Source: Oribacterium sp. NK2B42
Lineage (GTDB): Bacteria; Bacillota; Clostridia; Lachnospirales; Lachnospiraceae
Reading direction: 5' to 3'
DNA length: 64,000 nt
NCBI RefSeq assembly: GCF_000424445.1
Contig: NZ_AUJX01000005.1
Location: forward strand, 62,001-126,000
In this document: positions 34,089 through 42,684 of the stretch, piece after piece
Layout: every line of letters starts with the position of its first letter
How positions within the stretch are numbered: the stretch's first letter is position 1
The notes under the pieces: model-generated
What the model was told of the DNA's origin: nothing
Database searches by the model: none
Seen by the model: only the letters and a program-made list of their open reading frames with translations
Program-made: the position numbers and the translations under genes

Positions 34089-36245
34089 ATGGAAGATGTA
34101 CTTGTAGGATTAAATGAAGCCCAGACTGAAGCCGTCACCACGACAGAAGGCTTCGTGCGGGTTATAGCAGGCGCCGGCTCGGGAAAGACCAGGGCGCTGA
34201 CTCACAGATTTGCTTATCTTGTAAATGATCTGGGCGTCCTCCCCGGCAATATCCTTTGCGTGACCTTCACCAATAAGGCCGCCAATGAAATGCGCCAGCG
34301 TATTCACCAGCTTACCGGAGATAATGACACCGGCTACATCAACACCTTCCACGGTTTCTGTGTCAACATCCTCCAGGAGGACAGTCATGCCATCAGTTAT
34401 CCCAAAAGCTTCATGGTGCTTGATAACGGTGATATTGACGAGATGCTGAAGATCATTTATGAGGAGAGGGGCCTTACACTCCGGGATAAAACCTACGGAA
34501 ACGCAAGGGACATGTTTGAGATACGTAAGTGTCTGTCTGAACCGGAGTACTATCTTGATATGATACAACTTCCCATTGATAAGCTGTATCAAAAGTACAT
34601 GGAGGCTGAAAAGGTGGATGATATCCTTTTCTACGGCTATCTCTATCAGCAGCGTAAAACCTTTGCGGTGGATTACAATGACCTCATTATCCTCAGTCTC
34701 TATATCTTCCGGGAAAATCCCGACATCGCCCTCAAGTGGCAGAAAAGACTGGAGTACATCGAAATAGACGAGTTCCAGGACATTGACCCCCTGCAGTATA
34801 AGCTTATGGAGGTGCTTTGCGGCTACCACAAAAACCTCTTCATCGTGGGAGATCCTGACCAGACCATTTACACCTGGAGAGGTGCCAATGTTAAGTACCT
34901 GCTGGATTTTGATAAACATTATCCGGGAACGAAGACCATAATGATGCTGGAGAACTATCGCTCCACCCCTCAGATACTGAAGGTATGCAACTCCCTCATC
35001 AGTAAAAACAAGCAGCGTATGTCCAAGGATCTTGTCCCGGTTCTTCAGGACGGCGTACCCGTTGTGTGCCATCTGGCTGAGAATGCGGAGGGGGAAGCCA
35101 AATGGATAGTCAAAAACATTGAAACCCTGCATCAGATGGGGGTTGATTACAAGGATATGACCTGCCTCTACAGGGCTCACTATGTGACCAGGACTCTGGA
35201 GGAGGTTTTTCTCAAATCTCAGATTCCTTACACCATTTACTCCGGCGTCCAGTTTTTCGGCCGCATGGAGATAAAGGACGCCCTGTGTTATCTCAGGATG
35301 ATCGTTTTCAAGGACGACCTTTCCTTCAGACGCATCGCCAATGTTCCAAAGCGTAACCTTGGAGTTCGCCGCATGAAATTTCTGGAGGATTATACAAAAG
35401 AGCACGGATGCAGTCTGTATGAAGCACTTGTGAAGAATATCGAGGATGATATCTTTAAGGGAACTGAGGCCGCACGTTTTATAGCCATGATTGAGAAATA
35501 TGCGGCCACTTATGAAGATAAAACCATCTCAGAGGTTCTCGGATCCATCCTTAATGAATCCGGCTATGAGCGAATGCTCCGGACCGAAGGCTCTCAGGAG
35601 AGGCTTGATAATCTGGCGGAGCTGAAGCAGTCCGTATTTGAATTTGAGACCAGCGCAGGAGAGGAGACTGACCTTTCCGGCTATCTCAAAAATGTTGCCA
35701 TGTTCTCAAATATGGATAAAGCGGATGCCACAGACAGAGTTAAGCTTATGACGGTACACACTGCCAAGGGGCTTGAGTTCCCTTATGTTTTTCTGTGCAG
35801 TCTGTCGGAAGGCATTTTCCCTTCCAAAAAGACCAATACTCTGGAAGGAATGGAAGAAGAGCGGCGACTTGCATTTGTCGCCATGTCCCGTGCGGAAAAG
35901 GGGCTTTATCTTTCAGAGGCTGCAGGAAAAAACTTTGACGGATCCCCCCGGTACCCCTCAAGATTTATCCTTGATATAGATCCGGATCTTCTCAGCTTTA
36001 CAGAAGCTCCCAAGGCAGGGCTTATATCCGAAACCCAAAGCTACATTAACCTGGTAAACTCCCGCTTAAGGAAACCTGACGATTCCGAACTTTTCAGTAT
36101 CGGAGACAGGATAGCCCACAAAGCCTTCGGTCTCGGCACTATAAAAGATGTGAATATGGATAAAAATGCCTACACTATCCAGTTTGACGATATGCCTACA
36201 GAAAGACAGATCTCATTCAGGGTGAAAATGCAGAAATGCAAATGA
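34089..36245 (+). CDS. UvrD/PcrA-family ATP-dependent DNA helicase
   Basis: 718-residue superfamily 1A helicase. Motifs: Q-motif LNEAQTEAV near 8, Walker A AGAGSGKTRAL near 28, FTNKAANEMRQR (Ia), IDEFQDIDPLQY (II) near 225, VGDPDQTIYTWRGA (III) near 252, ENYRSTPQIL (IV), TVHTAKGLEFPYV (V) near 556 and VAMSRAEKGLYLS (VI) near 597. A Tudor-like C-terminal domain (IGDRIAHKAFGLGTIKDV) is the PcrA RNA-polymerase-binding module. Start ATG 34089 is where PcrA proteins begin; its ribosome site is distant (GGAG 34072-34075), and an in-frame TTG at 33897 would add 64 repeat-encoded residues. HelD just upstream suggests shared duty at polymerase-DNA conflicts. Confidence 0.9.
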   Translation: MEDVLVGLNEAQTEAVTTTEGFVRVIAGAGSGKTRALTHRFAYLVNDLGVLPGNILCVTFTNKAANEMRQRIHQLTGDNDTGYINTFHGFCVNILQEDSHAISYPKSFMVLDNGDIDEMLKIIYEERGLTLRDKTYGNARDMFEIRKCLSEPEYYLDMIQLPIDKLYQKYMEAEKVDDILFYGYLYQQRKTFAVDYNDLIILSLYIFRENPDIALKWQKRLEYIEIDEFQDIDPLQYKLMEVLCGYHKNLFIVGDPDQTIYTWRGANVKYLLDFDKHYPGTKTIMMLENYRSTPQILKVCNSLISKNKQRMSKDLVPVLQDGVPVVCHLAENAEGEAKWIVKNIETLHQMGVDYKDMTCLYRAHYVTRTLEEVFLKSQIPYTIYSGVQFFGRMEIKDALCYLRMIVFKDDLSFRRIANVPKRNLGVRRMKFLEDYTKEHGCSLYEALVKNIEDDIFKGTEAARFIAMIEKYAATYEDKTISEVLGSILNESGYERMLRTEGSQERLDNLAELKQSVFEFETSAGEETDLSGYLKNVAMFSNMDKADATDRVKLMTVHTAKGLEFPYVFLCSLSEGIFPSKKTNTLEGMEEERRLAFVAMSRAEKGLYLSEAAGKNFDGSPRYPSRFILDIDPDLLSFTEAPKAGLISETQSYINLVNSRLRKPDDSELFSIGDRIAHKAFGLGTIKDVNMDKNAYTIQFDDMPTERQISFRVKMQKCK

Positions 36246-36253
36246 CTGTGATT

Positions 36254-36295
36254 GGAATCTGCATATAGTCCGAAATCAGACTATATGCAGATTCC
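36254..36295 (+). terminator. Hairpin after the UvrD helicase gene
   Basis: Perfect 17-bp stem (arms 36254-36270 and 36279-36295) with an 8-nt loop, followed by ATTGTTT. Confidence 0.7.
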
Positions 36296-36369
36296 ATTGT
36301 TTATGTTACAATTCCGTAATGTGCTTGCCAATGCGGTAGGCGGTTAACCCCTCCGGAAAGGAGGGTACT

Positions 36370-36453
36370 ATGGTTACTTATTCTGATTTATTCCAATTTG
36401 GGATTTTGATAGTAGCAATCATCGGTCTTGTTTATAAGATTGTAAAAAAATAA
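36370..36453 (+). CDS. Holin-like type I toxin (Hol-Tox family)
   Basis: 27 residues: MVTYSDLFQFGILIVAIIGL followed by VYKIVKK. One transmembrane helix with a lysine-rich end, exactly the pattern of the small membrane toxins of type I systems in Clostridia. AAGGAGG at 36357-36363 is a strong ribosome site; an extended -10 (TGTTACAAT, hexamer 36306-36311) lies upstream. The 3' end overlaps an antisense RNA. The flanks carry inverted repeats (GTGCTTGCC...GGTTAACCC at 36321-36351 and its inverse at 36507-36532), so the 5' ends of toxin mRNA and antitoxin RNA are alike. Too short for standard gene callers. Confidence 0.82.
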   Translation: MVTYSDLFQFGILIVAIIGLVYKIVKK

Positions 36454-36540
36454 CCGCCCCAGCCTGCACAACTGAACGGTTATTTTTTTCTTAACTATTT
36501 AGTGAAGGGCTAACCGTCTATCGGCAAGCACCTTCTTTAC
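36444..36540 (-). ncRNA. Antisense antitoxin RNA of the Hol-Tox locus
   Basis: On the minus strand, TTGACG (36570-36575) and TATTAT (36547-36552) stand 17 bp apart, giving a start near 36540. The RNA crosses the 3' end of the toxin gene and ends at the hairpin ATAACCG / CGGTTAT followed by T7 (36444-36483), which terminates both strands. About 40 nt overlap the toxin transcript. A second copy of this RNA without toxin is at 23502. Confidence 0.72.
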
Positions 36541-36589
36541 AAACCAATAATAACATTATGATTATATTACGTCAAATAAAAATTTGTGG

Positions 36590-36618
36590 TTGACAGACAT
36601 GAACCGATTTGATAGTAT
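36590..36618 (+). promoter_or_regulatory. Sigma-A promoter of tRNA-Thr(UGU)
   Basis: TTGACA 36590-36595, 17-bp spacer, TAGTAT 36613-36618; 20 bp upstream of the mature tRNA. Confidence 0.85.
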
Positions 36619-36638
36619 ATCTGAACAATAAGTTTTGC

Positions 36639-36711
36639 GCCGGTATAGCTCAGTTGGTAGAGCAACTGATTTGTAATCAGTAGGTCTTCGGTTCGAGTCC
36701 GAATCCCGGCT
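36639..36711 (+). tRNA. tRNA-Thr (anticodon UGU)
   Basis: 73-nt cloverleaf: D stem GCTC/GAGC, anticodon stem ACTGA/TCAGT, loop TTTGTAA with anticodon TGT, T stem TTCGG/CCGAA, discriminator T, no encoded CCA. The acceptor stem GCCGGTA / TCCCGGC has a U-C mismatch at the sixth pair, where relatives have G-C. Terminator CCCTGAGA / TCTCAGGG with TTTTT follows (36726-36752). Confidence 0.92.
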
Positions 36712-36725
36712 TCAACCCTTGGGAG

Positions 36726-36752
36726 CCCTGAGAGAAATCTCAGGGTTTTTCT
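36726..36752 (+). terminator. Terminator after tRNA-Thr(UGU)
   Basis: CCCTGAGA, GAAA loop, TCTCAGGG, then TTTTTCTTTT. Confidence 0.85.
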
Positions 36753-36781
36753 TTTACATAAAAATAAGCCATGAGCATATA

Positions 36782-36970
36782 TCAGCGAAATGCAAACTGC
36801 AGAATCACTGTTGCTACCGCAAATGTCACAAAGCTGTATATCATAGTTCTCCGGGAGATATCTATGAGCTCTACTTTATTTTTGAAAAGTGCAAATCCGA
36901 AAATCACAAAAGATGTTACAAAAACAAGCATGACTCCGCATAATAAGAAACCGATAACATTAGTTAACAT
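36782..36970 (-). CDS. Small two-helix membrane protein, unknown function
   Basis: 62 residues with two hydrophobic helices (about 5-28, VIGFLLCGVMLVFVTSFVIF, and 42-60, MIYSFVTFAVATVILQFAF) joined by a charged turn KNKVELIDISRRT. Not recognised. GGAGG is placed 7 bp before the ATG on this strand, which makes it a real gene. It lies between tRNA-Thr and the glutaredoxin-like gene, divergent from the latter, and an iteron-like site (36994-37009) sits in its upstream region. Confidence 0.65.
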   Translation of the reverse strand: MLTNVIGFLLCGVMLVFVTSFVIFGFALFKNKVELIDISRRTMIYSFVTFAVATVILQFAFR

Positions 36971-37028
36971 AGGAAATCCTCCGTGTATTTCACCGTATAT
37001 TTGTTATGAGTACATATAAAAGCAATAT

Positions 37029-37057
37029 TTGATGCCGAAATCAGGGCATGCTACAAT
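37029..37057 (+). promoter_or_regulatory. Promoter producing a probably leaderless mRNA
   Basis: TTGATG 37029-37034, 17-bp spacer, TACAAT 37052-37057. Transcription should start at or within a base or two of the A of ATG 37064, and no Shine-Dalgarno is present. Confidence 0.65.
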
Positions 37058-37063
37058 ATCCAC

Positions 37064-37303
37064 ATGAATAAAGAACTTAAATTATTAACAACATTTAACT
37101 GCCCAAAATGCAAGCAGGTAAAAAAAGAACTGGATTCAATGGGTATCACCTACATTGAGTGTCCGGCAGACAAAAAATCGGGAATTGATTTGGTTGTAAA
37201 ATACCGGGTTATGACCGCCCCAACATTATTTATTCCGGAAACTGATGATAATTACAGGTATATCACTGATTTTCAGGAGATAATGGATTATATCCGAAGC
37301 TGA
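37064..37303 (+). CDS. Glutaredoxin/thioredoxin-like protein
   Basis: 79-residue cytoplasmic thioredoxin-fold protein. The redox site is FNCPKCKQVKKEL (CPKC) at residue 13, and the cis-proline loop appears as VMTAPTLFIPE near residue 49. Members reduce disulfides or glutathionylated proteins; partners are unknown. The gene is monocistronic with a promoter whose start coincides with the start codon. Confidence 0.8.
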   Translation: MNKELKLLTTFNCPKCKQVKKELDSMGITYIECPADKKSGIDLVVKYRVMTAPTLFIPETDDNYRYITDFQEIMDYIRS

Positions 37304-37370
37304 TTAGTGGGATTTCGGCATAGTCGCTGTGTCCTGAAGGTGAATCAGCATTTCGACAAAGCAACCGGTA

Positions 37371-37937
37371 TCAAAAGTGTTTTGAATCTCTGGCGGCGGT
37401 GATCTCTTCAGCTGTCATATGATCAAGCATCCCATATTCCATGTTGTAGGTCACAAATTCATCGTAATCATACATATCTTCAAAAGTGGTCATTCGGAAT
37501 TCCGGGTCCTGTTCATCCTTTTCACCATCCTCGAGATATTCAGCCTTAAGGATAGATATAACATATTTACGGTCTTCTGAAGGCATGTTTTTGGCAGGAC
37601 TCTTTCCGCTGTCTTCACAGGAATGGATATAGCTCTGAATAACCGCATGCAATGCATATTCTTCGTAGATGTTGGGGATGAAATCATCCTTTGATTTAAC
37701 CCCCTTAAGAAGAGATATATATGCTGAAGCGGCGTCGAGCTTTGAGTAATGATCCGGGAAATAGTACTTAATATTCTCCTGAAACTCCGTATCATCGGAA
37801 TTCACCTTGAGATAGCTTTTTCCGGATGCATTTTCCATATAATTTATGAGAAGAGACATGATACGGTTATTAATGAACTCGGAGATGCATGCATTGGCTT
37901 TCTGATCTCTTGTGAATTGTGTTGTGATCTTTAACAT
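37371..37937 (-). CDS. Conserved-looking hypothetical protein, acidic C-terminus
   Basis: 188 residues, soluble, helical, with an acidic C-terminal third (EYLEDGEKDEQDPEFRMTTF, then FEDMYDYDEFVTYNMEYGML). No family recognised. AAGGA precedes the ATG at 7 bp, coding-like base use. It is transcribed alone, convergent with the glutaredoxin-like gene. An iteron-like site (38030-38045) lies in its upstream region. Confidence 0.6.
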   Translation of the reverse strand: MLKITTQFTRDQKANACISEFINNRIMSLLINYMENASGKSYLKVNSDDTEFQENIKYYFPDHYSKLDAASAYISLLKGVKSKDDFIPNIYEEYALHAVIQSYIHSCEDSGKSPAKNMPSEDRKYVISILKAEYLEDGEKDEQDPEFRMTTFEDMYDYDEFVTYNMEYGMLDHMTAEEITAARDSKHF

Positions 37938-38029
37938 TTTTTGTCCTTATATATAATGATTCGAAAGTGTGGCGTTTCAAAGTCTGTTTTTGACTTTATC
38001 AGGTTAATCATGTTACGCCCACATAAAAG

Positions 38030-38045
38030 TATAACAAATTAACGG
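38030..38045 (-). repeat. Dispersed iteron-like site
   Basis: Minus strand reads CCGTTAATTTGTTATA, matching the origin iteron consensus at every conserved position, 9 kb from the origin. Confidence 0.7.
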
Positions 38046-38116
38046 TACGTGCAAAAGAGCCCATTGTTGTCAGCGGTCTGAGATCAACTATAGTTTCACG
38101 TACATTGGAGACATTT

Positions 38117-38740
38117 ATGATAAACAGAGAAGATATGCTTGAACTTACCCGGCGCATGACCCTTAGCAGAAACTGCTTTTACCGGGTGGCGGGTGCTTAT
38201 ATGGATCCGGAGGGTTATATTGATAACACTTTTAATGCAAACTTCCGGAACATGGGAACACACGATAAAAATGTGAATCTGGAGCTTGCCAAAACCATAC
38301 CTTTTTCAAAGACAAACAAGCAGCTCCGAAGCTATGAATTTCCAAAAGGTGATATGGCTTATGACAGTATCCATAAACTGGTTATGGCATTGTCAGAGTA
38401 TGGTCTGAAGGATGATCTTTTGGTGCAGACCCTTTGTGAGCAGCTGGCCGAAGCTGTCCATATCCCGCAGGAGTACGGAATCTTCATCTATCACGGGCTT
38501 TATGATGTTCCCAGAAAGGGCTCTGACAATGAGGAGCAGGGTGAATCTGAGGAGGTATTCCAATTCATTATCTGTGCGGTTGCAAGAGTAGATAAGGATT
38601 ACAATGCCGTAAAACCGGAATTAGGCTTTCTGTTCCCGGCTTTTGAAAACAGATCAAGCGATCCGAGCCGCATAGATATTTACAGCCTGGATCCTGATAA
38701 CCCGGATATGGTATTTGTAAATAAAATTCTTGGGAAATAA
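38117..38740 (+). CDS. DUF4317-like protein
   Basis: 207 residues. The pattern LTRRMTLSRNCFYRVAGAYMD...YIDNTFNANFRNM and later YGIFIYHGLYDVPRKGSDN...FQFIICAVARV resembles DUF4317 proteins of Clostridia, whose function is unknown. Start ATG 38117 follows GGAG at 6-bp spacing; TTG 38105 is less likely. It is followed after 57 bp by a HAD-like gene with its own GGAGG, possibly the same unit. Confidence 0.62.
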   Translation: MINREDMLELTRRMTLSRNCFYRVAGAYMDPEGYIDNTFNANFRNMGTHDKNVNLELAKTIPFSKTNKQLRSYEFPKGDMAYDSIHKLVMALSEYGLKDDLLVQTLCEQLAEAVHIPQEYGIFIYHGLYDVPRKGSDNEEQGESEEVFQFIICAVARVDKDYNAVKPELGFLFPAFENRSSDPSRIDIYSLDPDNPDMVFVNKILGK

Positions 38741-38797
38741 GAATTCCACCGGAGACGATTCCCGGAAAACAGCAAAAATATTTTTGGAGGTCAGATT

Positions 38798-39322
38798 ATG
38801 TTTGATGAAAACTACAGGCTTGGACTTGATACAGACTATATGATAAGAAAAGATCTGGTACGTTTTTTCGATATAGACGGTGTGCTGGCGATCTACGGAT
38901 ATGGTTCCGACGGCATAAATGTTTGCAGTGATGAAGAATTTGACACTTTTGTGGAAGAGCACGATATCTACGAGACTGCCGTGGGGGCTGAGATCATGAA
39001 GCAGTATATAAGTCGCTTCACAGATCCTAACCGTAATTTTGTTATAAGCTTATCCGGTTCCGGTACACAGGATGCCCAGAAGGTAAAATTCATAAATAGG
39101 GTTTATCCCGGTTTATTCCCACCGGAAAACATCCTTTTCACCAGAGGTTCCGACAAATCCCCCATTGTGAAAGAGACTCTTGAAAAAAGATTCCGGGGCT
39201 TGGAAACTCCGCATCTCTTCATTGATGATGATATAAGGATCCTTGACAAGCTCCAGTGCGCCGGCATCACTGCCATGCACATATCGAGCCTTTTGCTTCT
39301 GGCCGATATAAAATCAATTTAG
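38798..39322 (+). CDS. HAD-like hydrolase, small
   Basis: 174 residues. VRFFDIDGVLAIYGY near residue 21 is a HAD motif I (DxDGV), FVISLSGSGTQDAQKVKFI near 81 is a motif II candidate, and ETPHLFIDDDIRILDKL near 145 is motif IV. The cap is short, so a protein or nucleotide phosphatase role is possible but not determinable. TTGGAGG precedes the ATG. Confidence 0.68.
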   Translation: MFDENYRLGLDTDYMIRKDLVRFFDIDGVLAIYGYGSDGINVCSDEEFDTFVEEHDIYETAVGAEIMKQYISRFTDPNRNFVISLSGSGTQDAQKVKFINRVYPGLFPPENILFTRGSDKSPIVKETLEKRFRGLETPHLFIDDDIRILDKLQCAGITAMHISSLLLLADIKSI

Positions 39323-39350
39323 AATTGCTGCCTGCTTTCAACAGCTTCCG

Positions 39351-39423
39351 GATGGACCTGGGGGACGGGGTTAGTGGGTCATTTTAATAAAATGACCCAC
39401 TAACCCCGTCCCCCAGGTCCATC
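39351..39423. repeat. 73-bp perfect palindrome with GGGGGACGGGG core
   Basis: Two 36-bp arms around a single base (39387), perfectly complementary. Core GGGGACGGGGTTAGTGGGTC and CATTTTA centre. It shares the GGGACGGGGTT.GTGG...CATTTT plan with 49951-50029. Confidence 0.95.
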
Positions 39424-39551
39424 TCTCGGATCAGGACACATTTTCTTGACATTTTCATCACAAAATCTCCACCAAATCAACAAAAACAAGTCACACTTTT
39501 TCCTTACTATACAACCATCAAAATCAATTTACCTTAACAACGGAGGTTATT

Positions 39552-40919
39552 ATGTATAGAAACAATTTAGGAAAAAATGTAGCCGCTATCGTTCTTAGCG
39601 CTTTAGTTTTTGGTTCAGTATCAGGTCTTGCCATGGTGGGGGTAACCAAAGCTTCTGAGTCTATGGAGGCTCATACAGAGGCGGCTGCCGATGCTGCCGC
39701 GTCCGGTACATTTGCCCAAAACAACGGTGCTGATGCAATGACTGCAGGGCAGGAGAACAACATCATAAGTAACGCACTTTTCTCAGGTAATGATGATAAT
39801 GCCACCGTCCGGACAACATCCACCACAGGCGCAGTAAAATCTGTCACCGAAATAGCACAGGATGCCATGCCTCAGGTTGTTTCCATAACAAATACCATAA
39901 GATATAAGCAGTACGGTTATTCAATATTCGGAAACGGCGGTGAGACAGAGGCTGCTGCCAGCGGCTCGGGTGTCATTGTCGGAAAGACAGATTCCGAGCT
40001 TCTCATCGTAACTAACCATCATGTTATAGAGGATTCAACCGAACTCAGTGTCCAGTTTGTGGATGGCGAGTCAGTAGCAGCAGAGATCAAGGGAGAAGAT
40101 TCTTCGGCAGATCTGGCTGTTATCGCAGTAAAGCTCTCCGATATGTCGAAAGACACCCTTTCTGCCATAGAAATTGCCGAGTTTGGTGACTCCGATGCTA
40201 TACAGGTAGGAGACCAGGTAGTGGCCATTGGTAATGCCCTCGGATACGGCCAGTCCGTTACAACAGGAATCATTTCCGCTAAAAACAGAGACGTTGAAAC
40301 TGGTGAAGGTACAGAATCCGGACTTCTTCAGACAGATGCCGCAATTAATCCCGGTAACTCCGGCGGTGCCCTTCTCAATATGGAAGGACAGCTCATCGGT
40401 ATCAATGTTGCCAAGTATTCAAGCACAGATGTTGAGGGTATGGGCTATTCCATCCCAAGCAACACTGCTAAAGAGGTTATCAATACACTGGCTCTTAAGG
40501 AAACCAGAGCCAAAGTATCAGAAGAAAACAGAGGATATCTTGGTATTCAGGCAAAGACCATAGATTCAGCAACTGCGGAAGCCTATGGCATGGTAGAGGG
40601 CGTATATGTTTATAAGATCGTAGAAGGCTCTGCCGCAGCAAACTCAGAGCTTCAGGAGAAGGACATCATCGTTAAATTTGATGACCAGAGTGTCACAAGT
40701 CTCGATGACATGCAGGAGCTTCTCAACAGATATGCAGCGGGTGAGACCATTAACCTTACTGTAAAGCGTCCTTATGGAAGTAACTATGAAGATGTTACGG
40801 TCTCCATCACACTGACAACCGATCCGGACAAGGCAGCTGACAGAAGACAGAATGCAGCGGACAATGCCGAGAACTTCCGTAACTTCGTACAGGGACTTCC
40901 GCAGTACTTCGCAAACTAA
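39552..40919 (+). CDS. HtrA/DegP-type serine protease with PDZ domain
   Basis: 455 residues, membrane-anchored or secreted quality-control protease. An N-terminal hydrophobic segment (about 8-30) is followed by an Ala/Thr-rich linker, the trypsin-like domain (about 105-320) with His in TNHHVIED near 156, Asp in SSADLAVIAV near 186 and Ser in NPGNSGGALLN near 269, and one PDZ domain (about 325-425, GYLGIQAKTI, VVEGSAA-like). AACGGAGG precedes the ATG. Targets are presumably misfolded envelope proteins. Two AAGAATCC-type hairpins follow. Confidence 0.93.
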   Translation: MYRNNLGKNVAAIVLSALVFGSVSGLAMVGVTKASESMEAHTEAAADAAASGTFAQNNGADAMTAGQENNIISNALFSGNDDNATVRTTSTTGAVKSVTEIAQDAMPQVVSITNTIRYKQYGYSIFGNGGETEAAASGSGVIVGKTDSELLIVTNHHVIEDSTELSVQFVDGESVAAEIKGEDSSADLAVIAVKLSDMSKDTLSAIEIAEFGDSDAIQVGDQVVAIGNALGYGQSVTTGIISAKNRDVETGEGTESGLLQTDAAINPGNSGGALLNMEGQLIGINVAKYSSTDVEGMGYSIPSNTAKEVINTLALKETRAKVSEENRGYLGIQAKTIDSATAEAYGMVEGVYVYKIVEGSAAANSELQEKDIIVKFDDQSVTSLDDMQELLNRYAAGETINLTVKRPYGSNYEDVTVSITLTTDPDKAADRRQNAADNAENFRNFVQGLPQYFAN

Positions 40920-41027
40920 AGTTCAGCCGTTAATATGTAGGTCAGAGCCTGATGGCATCACTCCGGAAACGGATCGCTTCGTCGGAAAATTCTAAAATCG
41001 GACCCCTGAGAGGCAGTAGGCCATCGC

Positions 41028-41058
41028 AAAGAAAGAATCCTTATGGATTCTTTTTTTG
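41028..41058 (+). terminator. Terminator after htrA-like gene
   Basis: AAAGAATCC, TTAT, GGATTCTTT followed by TTTTGCGTTTTT. A second weaker copy (AAAGAATC...GGATTCTTTT) is at 41097-41120 and a dyad CCCGCGATC / GATCGTGGG at 41146-41166; 40920-41186 holds no gene. Confidence 0.75.
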
Positions 41059-41186
41059 CGTTTTTATGCTTATACTATTGTTTAAAGGCCACAAAGAAAG
41101 AATCACCACGGATTCTTTTGAACCGCTCAAAGCTGCGCGGCTCCCGCGATCAGAGATCGTGGGCAGTTAAGAAAGGATTTTGATTA

Positions 41187-42665
41187 ATGCGAGACCCTTA
41201 TAGACATTATGACTATACAGACCCATATAATGAGACAACGCCTCATCCCAGGAAAAAGGTACAACGTCGCAGCTCCGGTGGAGGATGTTTCCCTGTTTTT
41301 CTCTGCATTTTTCTTTTGACTGCAGCTCTCTTTATCGGACTAGGAAAGTATTATAACGAGTCACCTCTGACCATTGTTAATTATATTGTTTCTTATTATT
41401 CGGAGAAACTCAGCGTCGATAAGCTGATTTCTTCATTGCCTGAGCCGGTTAAAACTCTTTTGGAAGAAAACGGATTAATACCCGGGGAGTCCGAAGCTCC
41501 TGACCTTCCCACCGAGAATGAAACCACCGAAGCTTCAGCCGCTTCCGTGGAAACCGGTGCATCGGAAGAAAGTACAGAAAAAACAGAACCCTCCAAAGAA
41601 CTCATTAAGGATCTCCAGGAAAGTCTGGATGCGAGATTCGGAGATACCGGCGACATCACTGACGAAAGCCAGGCAGGTTACTACTGTTATAATCTTCTGA
41701 ATGAAAAGGGAAAAACCGTTTACCGGGAAATCCTTGATTCTGTCACTAACAGGAAAGAGAGGTCCGTATCAACTCTTGATTCCGATGAGCTTAATACCGT
41801 CTACAATTACGTTATGGCAGACCATCCGGAAATTTTCTACACAAGTGGGATACATTATTCCGTGGAATCCATAAACGGTGTTGTCACCTCCATAACCGTG
41901 AAAGGTCAGTACACCATGTCGGAAGAGGAGGTTTCCTCCTACGAAGCCTCTCTTAACGAGGTTATCGGAACAGTGCTTGCAGGAGTTCCCGGCTTCAGGG
42001 ACGGAACCACAACTGATGATTATACAAAGATCAAGTACCTGTACGATCAAATTGTCAGCACTACAGACTACGAAGAAGGATCCGATGAGAACCAGAATAT
42101 CATTTCGGTTCTTCTTTTCCATCGCTCAGTATGTAACGGTTACGCAAAGACTCTCCAGTATCTTTCACAGCTCATGGGGATCCCGGCTATACTGGTTACA
42201 GGTACTGCAGAAGGCGGTCCTCATGCCTGGAATGTGATCCTTATGGACGGAGGCTGGTACCAGATAGATGTTACCTTCGGAGAATCCACGGTATCCTCTC
42301 AGGATTCAACAACCTCCTTCATAAACTATTCCTACTTCGGACTTACGGATGCCGAAATGTATGTAAATCACACCCCTGATGCAAACATTCCGGTTCCCAC
42401 CTGCTACTCCTACAATGATAATTACTACATTTACACCGGCAACTACTTTACATTTCCGGATATTGAAACGATCGGTTCAAAGATCAGCTCCGCCCAGAAC
42501 AGCGGCAAAAACCTTGTCCAGTTCAGGACTGATAATGCTGACACCATGTCCGAAATCACAGACCGGCTGTTTACGGAACACGAGATTTACGACTACCTTG
42601 AAAACGTCCGTTCCTGCTCCTATGTTTTGAATGCTCACAAAGATACCATCGTAATTATCTTTTAA
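41187..42665 (+). CDS. Membrane-anchored transglutaminase-like protein
   Basis: 492 residues. A short basic cytoplasmic start, one transmembrane helix (about 34-56, FPVFLCIFLLTAALFIGLG) and an extracellular part. After a Ser/Glu-rich linker, the transglutaminase-like domain has Cys in SVCNGYAKTLQYL near 312, His in GPHAWNVILMD near 347 and Asp in WYQIDVTFGES near 363. Such domains are used as proteases or cross-linkers on the cell surface; which is unknown. GGATTTTG gives only a modest ribosome site. Confidence 0.82.
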   Translation: MRDPYRHYDYTDPYNETTPHPRKKVQRRSSGGGCFPVFLCIFLLTAALFIGLGKYYNESPLTIVNYIVSYYSEKLSVDKLISSLPEPVKTLLEENGLIPGESEAPDLPTENETTEASAASVETGASEESTEKTEPSKELIKDLQESLDARFGDTGDITDESQAGYYCYNLLNEKGKTVYREILDSVTNRKERSVSTLDSDELNTVYNYVMADHPEIFYTSGIHYSVESINGVVTSITVKGQYTMSEEEVSSYEASLNEVIGTVLAGVPGFRDGTTTDDYTKIKYLYDQIVSTTDYEEGSDENQNIISVLLFHRSVCNGYAKTLQYLSQLMGIPAILVTGTAEGGPHAWNVILMDGGWYQIDVTFGESTVSSQDSTTSFINYSYFGLTDAEMYVNHTPDANIPVPTCYSYNDNYYIYTGNYFTFPDIETIGSKISSAQNSGKNLVQFRTDNADTMSEITDRLFTEHEIYDYLENVRSCSYVLNAHKDTIVIIF

Positions 42666-42684
42666 GTGTACTATAATCTTTTTT

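Noticed and set aside
34110-35405. 431-codon open frame on the minus strand
   Set aside because: Entirely opposite the UvrD helicase gene, no ribosome site, composition typical of antisense of a real gene.
34089-36245. UvrD helicase starting at TTG 33897
   Set aside because: The extension is repeat DNA without family similarity; PcrA-type proteins begin at the ATG at 34089.
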